Notes under the pieces: generated by a model
Told to the model about the DNA's origin: nothing
The model's input: the letters and a program-made list of their open reading frames with translations, nothing else
Databases searched by the model: none
Program-made: the position numbers and the translations under genes
Source of the DNA: Paracoccaceae bacterium
Lineage (GTDB): Bacteria > Pseudomonadota > Alphaproteobacteria > Rhodobacterales > Rhodobacteraceae
DNA: 14,227 nucleotides
NCBI GenBank assembly: GCA_016764835.1
Contig: JAESRD010000151.1
Coordinates: forward strand, 1 to 14,227
Direction of reading: 5' to 3'
Shown: positions 7,745 through 14,049 of the stretch, one piece after another
How positions within the stretch are numbered: the stretch's first letter is position 1
Layout of the letters: each line of letters begins with the position of its first letter

Positions 7745-8817
7745 CCTCACCTCTTCAGATCGAGTTGAAAGCCGTTAACAAATATTATGGCAATTTTCAT
7801 GCGCTCAAAAACATTGATCTTGCGGTGCCTTCCGGTACTTTTGTGGCGCTGGTTGGCCCTTCGGGCTGCGGTAAATCCACCCTGTTGCGCTCACTTGCCG
7901 GGCTAGAGGAAACATCAGGCGGCAAAATGGAAATCGCCGGCGTAGATGTTACAGACATGCCGCCGCGCAAACGCGATGTGGCGATGGTTTTCCAGTCTTA
8001 CGCGCTTTATCCGCATATGACTGTGGCGCAAAATCTGACTTATTCGCTGCGCATTCAAAAGGTCGCCAAGGCCGAGCTGCGGGCGGCGGCTGAAAAAGTT
8101 GCAGCCTCAATCGGGTTGACTGAATTGCTTGATCGCTACCCACGCGAACTCTCTGGCGGGCAACGCCAACGTGTCGCCATGGGCCGCGCCATTATCCGCA
8201 ACCCCAAAGTGTTTTTGTTTGATGAGCCGCTGTCAAATCTTGACGCCTCATTGCGTGTGCAAATGCGCAAAGAAATTCGCGCCCTACATGACCGCTTGGG
8301 CGCAACAACGGTTTATGTGACCCATGATCAGATTGAAGCCATGACAATGGCAGATCATGTTGTGGTGCTGCGGGCCGGTGTTATCGAGCAGCAAGCAAGC
8401 CCGATGACGCTGTATGAACGGCCAACCTCCAAGTTTGTTGCGGGCTTCATTGGCTCTCCAGCAATGAATTTTATCGAGGGAAAAATCTGCGACAATGGCA
8501 CCTCAGTTATGTTGGAAATGGCAGGCGCGCCAAAGCTGGATATTGTACAAAAAGTAACACCAAACATGCCGGTTACCGTCGGTATAAGGCCTGAGCATAT
8601 TCGGGTGGCACCGTCAGAAGAATGTGACTTTTCATTGCCAGTGACCCTCATTGAGACAACAGGAACAATGTCTTATGTCAGTCTTGGTACTGCGCCTGAG
8701 CTTTCGCTGATGCTCACAGATCGTACAGTGTTCTCAGTGGGTGATAATATTGGGCTGGTCGTCGACAAAGCTCGAATTCATCTGTTTGACCCTAAAACAG
8801 AGCAGGCGATTACGTAG
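7741..8817 (+). CDS. CUT1 ABC transporter ATPase (MsmX/UgpC/MalK type)
   Basis: 358 aa, full length for the class. Walker A GPSGCGKST (residues 39-47), Q-loop FQSYALYPHMTV, signature LSGGQRQRVAMGRA (from about residue 137), Walker B VFLFDEPLSNLD (about 157-168), H-loop VYVTHDQIEAMTMAD (His near residue 194). The C-terminal third is the MalK-type regulatory/TOBE region (FIGSPAMNFIEGKI; VGIRPEHIRV). It hydrolyses ATP to drive uptake through the two permeases. The start overlaps the upstream stop as ATGA. It is the last recognisable gene of the operon; no kinase, glycosidase or second catabolic enzyme follows before the IS-derived region, so later catabolic genes may have been lost there or lie elsewhere. 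No clear terminator is visible downstream. Confidence 0.95.
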   Translation: MTSPLQIELKAVNKYYGNFHALKNIDLAVPSGTFVALVGPSGCGKSTLLRSLAGLEETSGGKMEIAGVDVTDMPPRKRDVAMVFQSYALYPHMTVAQNLTYSLRIQKVAKAELRAAAEKVAASIGLTELLDRYPRELSGGQRQRVAMGRAIIRNPKVFLFDEPLSNLDASLRVQMRKEIRALHDRLGATTVYVTHDQIEAMTMADHVVVLRAGVIEQQASPMTLYERPTSKFVAGFIGSPAMNFIEGKICDNGTSVMLEMAGAPKLDIVQKVTPNMPVTVGIRPEHIRVAPSEECDFSLPVTLIETTGTMSYVSLGTAPELSLMLTDRTVFSVGDNIGLVVDKARIHLFDPKTEQAIT

Positions 8818-9108
8818 GGCAGAGAGGGGCTGGCGCATTATTTAGAGCAACCTTCAACATCGACAGCCAGTTGAAATGCTGCCGAGCCAGCTTGGGTGGG
8901 GCCGGAACTCTTGCCATAGGCAAGCGCGCGAGACAGGTTTTTCACGACGATGCGAATGTGGTGCGCCAGCCAGAGGCTCATTGACCGCTGGAATGATCCC
9001 AAGGGAAATCATCAGTGCCGGGGCGGGCTGCGGGTGGCCCTGGCCGAGAAGCTGTGTCCGATCCTGACCCCTTCTCATGGTTTGCAAGCAAACCACTGCC
9101 GGGCAGTG
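8818..9108. other. Unassigned stretch between the sugar operon and the IS remnant
   Basis: About 290 bases with no gene I can recognise on either strand. The longest frames are short, and none shows a known motif together with a ribosome site. One reverse-strand frame at 8981-8838 (47 aa, MSLWLAHHIRIVVKNL...) ends cleanly but is not recognised and may be chance or a decayed transposase or gene tail. The right end carries two abutting palindromes. Its position next to a truncated IS suggests rearranged debris. Confidence 0.5.
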
Positions 9109-9109
9109 G
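9079..9109. repeat. Two abutting palindromes (REP-like element)
   Basis: GGTTTGCAAGCAAACC (9079-9094; 7-bp arms, AA loop) is immediately followed by, and shares CC with, CCACTGCCGGGCAGTGG (9093-9109; 7-bp arms, CGG loop). The second palindrome ends exactly where similarity to the IS481 transposase ends. Tandem short hairpins of this kind resemble intergenic REP-type repeats. I have an impression that similar sequence recurs in Rhodobacteraceae genomes, but this is memory and unverified. Confidence 0.55.
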
Positions 9110-9486
9110 ATGGGGTAGCGTTTGAACTATTGCCGTTTCGGTTTGTCGCCTTCCATATCCGGCAGTCGTGAAATGCCGTGCCGGTGCAAACAGCAATGCA
9201 ATGAAGAGCGCGTCAAAAGCGGGATCGTCGGCTGCAAGGCATAGAGGCAATCGTCCAACGGCAGCAGCGTATGACGCCAAAAGGCAAGGACCATCGCCTC
9301 CTCAGCCGCGCTCAGAACCGCGGAACTGGGTTCCGTTGGTCCAGTTTTACGGTCTTCCACAGGCCATTTGGCGACCGTTTTGACATTGATGCCAAGGTCC
9401 CGGCTCAGCGCCGCGTTCGTCGCTTGCGATCGCTGAATTGTTGCTCTGATAGCGTGCGTGGCGCAGCCGTGACGTATCTGTCCCAT
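9109..9486 (-). pseudogene. IS481-type transposase, 5' half fragment (right copy)
   Basis: Starts at ATG 9486 (MGQIRHGCATHAIR) and follows the IS481-family N-terminal region through the HTH (LSRDLGINVKTVAKW) to RRHTLLPLDD-like sequence (FWRHTLLPLDDCLYALQPTI), LTRSSLHCCLHRHGISRLP and EGDKPKRQ. It then meets TAG at 9129-9127 where family members have lysine; FKRYPI follows in frame, and similarity ends at about 9109. The catalytic DDE domain is absent. Compared with the left-edge copy it lacks four residues after VAKW, an in-frame 12-base loss. It is oriented opposite to the left copy, with both broken 3' sides facing the sugar module. Its upstream end, probably including the terminal repeat, lies near 9510-9535, but I could not fix the exact boundary. 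Confidence 0.83.
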
Positions 9487-9513
9487 AATGCTTCCTTCTA
9501 TTCCAACGAATAG

Positions 9514-9663
9514 ATTGGACCATCAAACCTTGGGATCAAACACCCAGGCAATATTGGCGCGGTATTACAAAATCAGGTCTTACGCGACCTCGTAAATGAG
9601 GCTGATCCCGTGTTGCGGCTTGGCGGCATGCGCGGGGATAGCATCACCACGATGGACCGCTGA
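9514..9663 (+). pseudogene. 3' remnant of an unidentified gene cut by the IS insertion
   Basis: An open frame of 49 codons ends at TGA 9661-9663, two bases before the next ATG. The last part reads like true coding sequence (VLQNQVLRDLVNEADPVLRL, then GGMRGDSITTMDR) and has no start codon or ribosome site of its own. The frame begins right after the IS-derived sequence, so it is best read as the C-terminal tail of the former first gene of the right-hand cluster. I do not recognise the family. The first several codons may belong to the IS end rather than the gene. Confidence 0.5.
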
Positions 9664-9665
9664 TC

Positions 9666-10235
9666 ATGGATGATTTTCTCTATTCTGGCACGCTGCCCGC
9701 GCTGATCAAATTGCTCAAAATCGCAGCTTTAGCCGGCGGGGCTGGTGCGGCAATATTGCTTGTTATTGCGCTGCCGAAGTTGGGCGAAAAGAAGCACGAT
9801 CATGCGCTGGTTGAGAGTGCATTGCTGATGCTGGCCCTCGGCGTGCTTGGCAGTGCGGCCGGGCTGGCGGGCGGCCTCAGCCGGGTTGGGGTTGTCGGCG
9901 ATATTTACCCGGCGGCGCTTGTCTTCATGGGCAGCGCCGCAGCCTATCTGTTTGGCACAGACAGAACCAAAGGCCTGCTGGTGGCGATATCTGCCGTGGT
10001 GTTCTCGATCGCGCTGTTTATTGGCTATGAAGAGGGCGCGACAAGACGCAACTTTGCCGAAGAGCAGCGGGCGCTCCGTTCTGTCTGCCTTGATGCGCTG
10101 ACCAATGCCGCCCTTGTCAGCAATGACGCCGCCTTTCACCGGTTTTGGGACAGGATGGGCGCGGTCGGGCGCAACGGTGAGGCCCGCAACCTTTGCGACA
10201 CATTTGTGCGCCAATGGGCGCTTGGCCCGGCTTAA
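9666..10235 (+). CDS. Hypothetical inner-membrane protein with four helices and a soluble C-terminal domain
   Basis: 189 aa, not recognised. Four hydrophobic segments are visible: about residues 18-36 (IAALAGGAGAAILLVIALP), 49-67 (LLMLALGVLGSAAGLAGGL), 77-94 (PAALVFMGSAAAYLFG) and 99-117 (GLLVAISAVVFSIALFIGY). A charged, cytoplasmic- or periplasmic-facing tail of about 70 residues follows, with two cysteines (SVCLDAL and NLCDTF). The start, two bases after the stop of the upstream gene remnant, has no good ribosome site, so it was probably translationally coupled to that now-broken gene. It may be poorly expressed since the rearrangement. Codon choice matches its neighbours. It lies upstream of a cell-wall peptidase-like gene. 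Confidence 0.72.
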   Translation: MDDFLYSGTLPALIKLLKIAALAGGAGAAILLVIALPKLGEKKHDHALVESALLMLALGVLGSAAGLAGGLSRVGVVGDIYPAALVFMGSAAAYLFGTDRTKGLLVAISAVVFSIALFIGYEEGATRRNFAEEQRALRSVCLDALTNAALVSNDAAFHRFWDRMGAVGRNGEARNLCDTFVRQWALGPA

Positions 10236-10254
10236 CACTGCCGCCAACCCAGTT

Positions 10255-10283
10255 CGTAAAACCGAATTTACGATTGTTTTACG
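10255..10283. promoter_or_regulatory. Inverted repeat upstream of the peptidase gene
   Basis: CGTAAAAC (10255-10262) is mirrored by GTTTTACG (10276-10283) with a 13-base spacer, and a further TTTACG (10267-10272) lies between them. It sits 52 bases before the peptidase start and resembles the GCGTAAAA repeats in the regulator/PAP2 intergenic region. It could be an operator or a weak hairpin after the membrane-protein gene. Assignment is tentative. Confidence 0.4.
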
Positions 10284-10335
10284 GGGCTAAGGCGCAAGCC
10301 TAATCCAAAGCAGAATAACTGCCTTGGAGGACGTA

Positions 10336-11139
10336 ATGACATTTTGGGCTGAGGCTATTAGCATTGATGAAATTGAGGGTTTTGAACGCAGTAGCGCGAA
10401 TGGCACCCTTCGACCGTCGCAAAACAAAACCAATCTGGCGTTGATCGGTTCTGCCCGCAGCAGCTATGGTGCAGAATGCGAAAAACCAACCAATCCGGGT
10501 TTTCTCAAGCTTGTTGAAACCGGCGATGTCGGCCCGTTTCGGACCACTGGTTTGCGCCCGGCTATTGATGCGCTCAAACGGATCATGGCTGAGATCAACT
10601 CTGAGCGCCCCACTATTTATAGCCTGCTGCGCTGCGAAGGCATGCTGGGCTGCCGCATGGTGCGCGGCTCGACCACCGCAATATCCAACCATTCATGGGG
10701 TACGGCAATTGACCTATCGATCATCGGCGCCAAAGAGCTGCCCGGCCCTGGCATGGTGCAGCGTGGCATTATGGAAATCTGGCCGATCTTTAACCGGCAC
10801 GGCTTTTATTGGGGCGCGGCTTTTCCGCAGGCCGATGTCATGCATTTTGAAGCCTCCGAACAGTTGATCCAGAAATGGGCCAAGGCCGGGGCTTTTGGCG
10901 CGGTTTCTGTCAAAGGGCTGATCCACCGCCAAACAATCGGTGACCGTGGCCAAGAGATCAAGGACCTGCAATCCGCGCTAAACGGGCGGCTGCGGGCGGG
11001 ATATTCGACCCAGACCGACATTTGCGAAGATGGGTTCTTTGGCATCGCCACCCGCGCCGCTGTGGTGGAGTTTCAGCGCAGGCAGGGGCTGTTTCGTGAT
11101 GGGATTGCCGGGCGCAAAACGCACAGAGCACTAACGTAA
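10336..11139 (+). CDS. M15-type (VanY-like) D,D-carboxypeptidase/endopeptidase with C-terminal peptidoglycan-binding domain
   Basis: 267 aa from ATG 10336. I chose this start because GGAGG at 10326-10330 is well spaced before it; an upstream TTG (10324) would overlap that ribosome site. The central part carries the M15 zinc pattern: SNHSWGTAIDL (about residues 117-127, HxxxxxxD) and DVMHFE (about 167-172, the third ligand His). Residues from about 203 to the end form a PG_binding_1 domain (GDRGQEIKDLQSALNGRL; DGFFGIATRAAVVEFQRRQG). No signal peptide is evident, so an effector-like, phage-endolysin-like or non-classically exported enzyme is possible. The reaction would be cleavage of D-Ala or L-Ala-D-Glu-type bonds in peptidoglycan peptides. 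It is convergent with the regulator gene. Confidence 0.82.
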   Translation: MTFWAEAISIDEIEGFERSSANGTLRPSQNKTNLALIGSARSSYGAECEKPTNPGFLKLVETGDVGPFRTTGLRPAIDALKRIMAEINSERPTIYSLLRCEGMLGCRMVRGSTTAISNHSWGTAIDLSIIGAKELPGPGMVQRGIMEIWPIFNRHGFYWGAAFPQADVMHFEASEQLIQKWAKAGAFGAVSVKGLIHRQTIGDRGQEIKDLQSALNGRLRAGYSTQTDICEDGFFGIATRAAVVEFQRRQGLFRDGIAGRKTHRALT

Positions 11140-11150
11140 TGCACTGATTT

Positions 11151-11194
11151 AGCGGCGCATGACGAGCCGGGCAATTCGGCTAGTCATAGTCGCT
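11151..11194. terminator. Candidate bidirectional terminator hairpin between convergent genes
   Basis: TGACGAGCCG (11160-11169) and CGGCTAGTCA (11177-11186) pair with one mismatch around a 7-base loop, and flanking AGCG/CGCT (11151-11154 and 11191-11194) can extend it across an internal bulge. It lies just after the peptidase stop and overlaps the last codons of the regulator on the other strand. No long T-run is visible. Confidence 0.5.
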
Positions 11195-12802
11195 AAACAT
11201 ACCTTTTTGCAAAATCTCAGAGCGGCGCAGCCCAGCCACGGGGTAGGCATTATCTTCCAACATTTGCTCAGGCTTAAACCCTTCTTCAAGCTTGCGCAGC
11301 CGCTCTATCGCCGACTGCGCCTCTTTGTTTTGCCCCGATGAGGCGTGCAAAGCCACCAAGTAGCGCAACGGTGGGATGAAGTTTGGCACAGCCGATGCGG
11401 CCCCGGCCAAATGCACCGCCTCGCTGATCCGCCCAGTGGCCGTGGCGGTCAGCGCCCGGCCCATATCGTACCAGTGCTTAAACGGTGTATCGCCCGCAAG
11501 CCTTTGTGATTTCACAGCAAAAACATGGGCTTCCTCAACCTTGCCCGCATGCAGCGCGGCGGTTGAGAGACAGTCCCATGCGAAGGGGTTGTTTTGGTTG
11601 GCCCGCACGGCCCGCTGCGCCAACTCAACCGCAACCGCGCCGTCACCGCGCAACAGCATCGCGGCGTTTGAAGCCGCGGCCAGAACCATCGAGTTGAGCG
11701 GCTCAAACTCCATCGCCCGCGCCGCCAGCTCGGTGGCCTCATCAACGGTGGTCTTGGGGTCAGCGCCGTGGCGCTCGACCATACGGATCACCCGCAGAAA
11801 CACTTTCCAGGCCAGATAAATGCCGCGCGGGTCAAGAAAGAACGCTCGATCAAGCAGATCATCTGCGGCGTCAAATTCTTCGGCCCGCATGGTGAAAATG
11901 CGCCGCACAGCCAGCCGGCCAAGGATCGGCGCATCAAGACTGTTGCGCTGGGCATTTGGCCCGCTGAGCAGGGCGTCGGCATAGCCCTCAATGGCTTGGT
12001 TGACCAAGCATTGGATCTCATCGTTTTCCAGCGCAATCAGTCCTTCATGGCCGCGCGCCACCCGGTTTGACGCCCAAAGCCGCCGCCGCTGCGTGCCGCT
12101 ATCAAGCGTGACCCGCAGTGCTGTCGCGCCGCCCTGAATTGTCGAATAGGCCGAGAAAATCAGCTGGTTCTTGTCGGCACGGCTTGGGGTGCTGCGCTGG
12201 GTGTTTCCGGGTGTGCTGATAGACACTGAGAACTGCTCTGACAGGCTGCGCGCCTGCGCATCGACAAACAGGTCTGTCACCAGCGCTTCAACCGGGTTGC
12301 CCGGCTCTGGTTTTTCAAACACCAACATACGCGGGGCCATGGCTGGGCCGGGGCTGGTATCTTCGATCGCGGCGAGCAAGCCTTCCGAGCGGCCCCGGCG
12401 GCCGCGCTCAATACGCAGCCAAGCGTCAAACTCAAAGTCGCGGATTTCCATGCCTTCAAGAAACAGGCCCGAGCCCTCGTTGAGCGCAATCGCACCGGGG
12501 TTGAGCGATATGTTTTTGCGGTCTGCCCGCACCAGCGCTTCGGCTGGGCCAAGCGCACGGCGCATCACTGCCAAAGCTTGGCGCAGGCTGGCGCTCTGCT
12601 GCGCCGGGGCGCGGTCGCTCCATAATTTCTCGCGCAGCCATACCCGCGAGCGGGTGAAATGCGGCGCGGTTATCAACAGTGCCGCCAGCGCTTGCGCCTT
12701 TTGCGAACTGAGCGGGGTCAGGTCTTCACCACCGGGCCCGGCAATGGCAAACGGCCCCGAGACAGTGAAGGTAATCTTTTGCATTTCAGTGTTCCCGACC
12801 AT
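11180..12802 (-). CDS. SARP/BTAD-like transcriptional regulator: winged helix plus TPR repeats
   Basis: 540 aa. Residues about 7-100 look like an OmpR/SARP-type winged-helix DNA-binding domain (FTVSGPFAIAGPGGEDLTPL, then SSQKAQALAALLITAP, SRVWLREKLWSDR, SASLRQALAVMRRAL). The middle section (IQGGATALRVTLDSG...LWASNRV) resembles the domain between the DNA-binding and TPR parts of adenylate-cyclase-like/CadC-type regulators. The C-terminal 250 residues are alpha-helical TPR-like repeats (LAARAMEFEPLNSMVLAAAS; VELAQRAVRANQNNPFAWDC). There is no receiver domain or membrane span. ATG 12802 is used; MQKITF at 12784 is an equally plausible start since neither has a strong ribosome site. It is divergent from the PAP2 gene and convergent with the peptidase gene, so it probably controls this cluster. 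Its input signal is unknown. Confidence 0.8.
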   Translation of the reverse strand: MVGNTEMQKITFTVSGPFAIAGPGGEDLTPLSSQKAQALAALLITAPHFTRSRVWLREKLWSDRAPAQQSASLRQALAVMRRALGPAEALVRADRKNISLNPGAIALNEGSGLFLEGMEIRDFEFDAWLRIERGRRGRSEGLLAAIEDTSPGPAMAPRMLVFEKPEPGNPVEALVTDLFVDAQARSLSEQFSVSISTPGNTQRSTPSRADKNQLIFSAYSTIQGGATALRVTLDSGTQRRRLWASNRVARGHEGLIALENDEIQCLVNQAIEGYADALLSGPNAQRNSLDAPILGRLAVRRIFTMRAEEFDAADDLLDRAFFLDPRGIYLAWKVFLRVIRMVERHGADPKTTVDEATELAARAMEFEPLNSMVLAAASNAAMLLRGDGAVAVELAQRAVRANQNNPFAWDCLSTAALHAGKVEEAHVFAVKSQRLAGDTPFKHWYDMGRALTATATGRISEAVHLAGAASAVPNFIPPLRYLVALHASSGQNKEAQSAIERLRKLEEGFKPEQMLEDNAYPVAGLRRSEILQKGMFSDYD

Positions 12803-12882
12803 GTTTTGACATTACCCCAAACCGCTGATCCTTCAAAACAATGGGAAAAACGGCGCCTGCTTGTCTAAATCGGCGGGATTGA

Positions 12883-12920
12883 GCGTGAAATCAGCGTAAA
12901 AAGTGGGCCTTTGCGTAAAA
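12883..12920. promoter_or_regulatory. GCGTRAAA direct repeats in the divergent promoter region
   Basis: GCGTGAAA (12883-12890), GCGTAAAA (12894-12901) and GCGTAAAA (12913-12920) start 11 and 19 bases apart on the plus strand. SARP/OmpR-type regulators typically bind direct repeats spaced about one helical turn, so these are candidate sites for the divergent regulator. This is inference; the motif is short. Confidence 0.4.
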
Positions 12921-12952
12921 TAGCGGTGTTGGCCAAGCGGGAGGGTGGTTCA

Positions 12953-12974
12953 ATTCGTTAATTGATTAACGAAT
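12953..12974. promoter_or_regulatory. 22-bp perfect palindrome before the PAP2 gene
   Basis: ATTCGTTAAT and ATTAACGAAT flank a TG spacer with no mismatch. It ends 17 bases before ATG 12992 and just before the ribosome site AGGGAG. It is AT-rich in a GC-rich setting. It may be an operator or an mRNA hairpin that gates translation; no T-run follows it. Confidence 0.6.
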
Positions 12975-12991
12975 CATTAGGGAGCGGGTTC

Positions 12992-14047
12992 ATGGCTACA
13001 TTTGGTAAATCTGGCAAATCAGGAAAATCCGGCAAGTCGGGGAAGTCCGGTAAATCTGGCAAATCGGGAAAGTCTGGCACGCTATTTGCCACAGACCATG
13101 CGGGCGGCGAGATGAGCGGACATCTCTCGCTGGCTTTGGCCATATCGCGTGACGCAACGGTGGGTGACTGGCAGGGCGGTGTTGACCCGGTGTTGCAGAC
13201 GCTGGGCGCGCGTCATGCAAGGCTGTCCTACCTCACCCCGGCTTTGCGCGGTGATCTGATAGACCAAGACCTGATCGGCTCTGTCGCCGTTTTGCGCGGC
13301 GCGGCGACGGCCAGCGTAGAGGCGCAGGGCCACCCGATTGTCACCATCACCCGGCCGGGCAATGCTGATTTTGCCGGGCAGATGCCCTATCTGCGCGCCT
13401 ATGCTGACCTGCGCGAAGACAGGCTACCAGAAATTCTAGAGCAAACCGATGACTTGCTGTCGTTTTTCGGGGCGATAGCGCATCTCGATGATGCCAGCCG
13501 CCAATGGACGCTGGAGCTGTTGGAAGCGGCGGTGCGCTTTGCCGTTCTGGTTGAGATGCCGCTGAAACATGAGTTTGAATGCCCACGGCCCAATGCCTAT
13601 TCAAGCAATGTGCAGCCGATTATTCAAACCCCGGCGCATGGCTCGTTCCCCTCTGGCCATGCTTGCGAAAGCTTTCTGATCGCGACACTGCTCTACCGGT
13701 TGGCGCATAGCGAATCTGCGCATCATGGCATAACAAACAAGGCAACATTCTTCCGGCTCGCGGCCCGGATCACCGCCAACCGGACCGTGGCTGGGGTTCA
13801 TTTCCCGTTTGATAACTTCGCTGGCGCGGCGCTTGGCTGCGCGCTCGGCGAGCACATAATAGCGCGGGCCAGAGGCGCGGAAGTTAAAACCACAATCGCC
13901 TTTGATCCGGCGGCGCATGCTGAAGACTTTAGCCTTGATGAGCTGGCCAATGTGCTGAGCACAGAGGCCACCACTGGGCCGGTTGCCTTTGACCACGTCC
14001 CCATTGTCCGAACATTCTGGGATCAGGCCAAGGCTGAATGGAGCTGA
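12992..14047 (+). CDS. PAP2/vanadium-haloperoxidase-superfamily protein with N-terminal (Gly-Lys-Ser)8
   Basis: 351 aa from ATG 12992, preferred over TTG 12962 because AGGGAG at 12979-12984 is well placed and the longer start would run through the 22-bp palindrome. Residues 5-28 are eight perfect GKS triplets. The catalytic core shows all three PAP2/haloperoxidase motifs: K192 with six residues before R199-P200 (KHEFECPRP), P220-S-G-H223 (SFPSGHACESF), and R264 with H270 and D274 (NRTVAGVHFPFDN). These bind phosphate or vanadate; members are acid phosphatases, lipid phosphatases or haloperoxidases. No membrane spans or signal peptide are evident, so a soluble, haloperoxidase-like enzyme is more likely than a membrane lipid phosphatase. 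The segment between repeat and core (about residues 30-150) is not recognised. It may be co-transcribed with the next gene, which starts three bases after its stop. Confidence 0.85.
   Translation: MATFGKSGKSGKSGKSGKSGKSGKSGKSGTLFATDHAGGEMSGHLSLALAISRDATVGDWQGGVDPVLQTLGARHARLSYLTPALRGDLIDQDLIGSVAVLRGAATASVEAQGHPIVTITRPGNADFAGQMPYLRAYADLREDRLPEILEQTDDLLSFFGAIAHLDDASRQWTLELLEAAVRFAVLVEMPLKHEFECPRPNAYSSNVQPIIQTPAHGSFPSGHACESFLIATLLYRLAHSESAHHGITNKATFFRLAARITANRTVAGVHFPFDNFAGAALGCALGEHIIARARGAEVKTTIAFDPAAHAEDFSLDELANVLSTEATTGPVAFDHVPIVRTFWDQAKAEWS
13004..13075 (+). repeat. Coding triplet repeat, eight Gly-Lys-Ser units
   Basis: Eight 9-base units encode GKS, but third positions vary freely: Gly is GGT, GGC, GGA or GGG; Lys AAA or AAG; Ser TCT, TCA, TCC or TCG. 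The protein repeat is perfect while the DNA repeat is not, which suggests selection on the peptide rather than recent slippage. It is also a Gly-X-Y periodicity and strongly basic. Confidence 0.9.
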
Positions 14048-14049
14048 GC

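Noticed and set aside
1..9486. Functional composite transposon carrying the sugar operon
   Set aside because: Both transposase copies lack the catalytic domain, and the right copy also has an in-frame TAG. The copies differ in sequence, and no intact terminal repeats or target duplication could be shown.
10324..10336. TTG start for the peptidase four codons upstream
   Set aside because: The TTG overlaps the ribosome site GGAGG that serves ATG 10336.
12171..12809. 212-codon plus-strand frame opposite the regulator gene
   Set aside because: Serine- and arginine-rich shadow of a GC-rich reverse-strand gene with a recognisable winged-helix domain.
13004..13075. GKS tract as a nucleotide-binding P-loop or as a CRISPR/tandem-repeat array
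   Set aside because: A P-loop needs GxxxxGK[ST] in a fold, not tandem triplets. The units are 9 bases, coding and unspaced, so it is not a CRISPR array.
12958..13143. Reverse-strand frame with Pro-Asp-Leu/Phe repeats
   Set aside because: This is only the antisense reading of the Gly-Lys-Ser repeat; it has no ribosome site and no support beyond the repeat.
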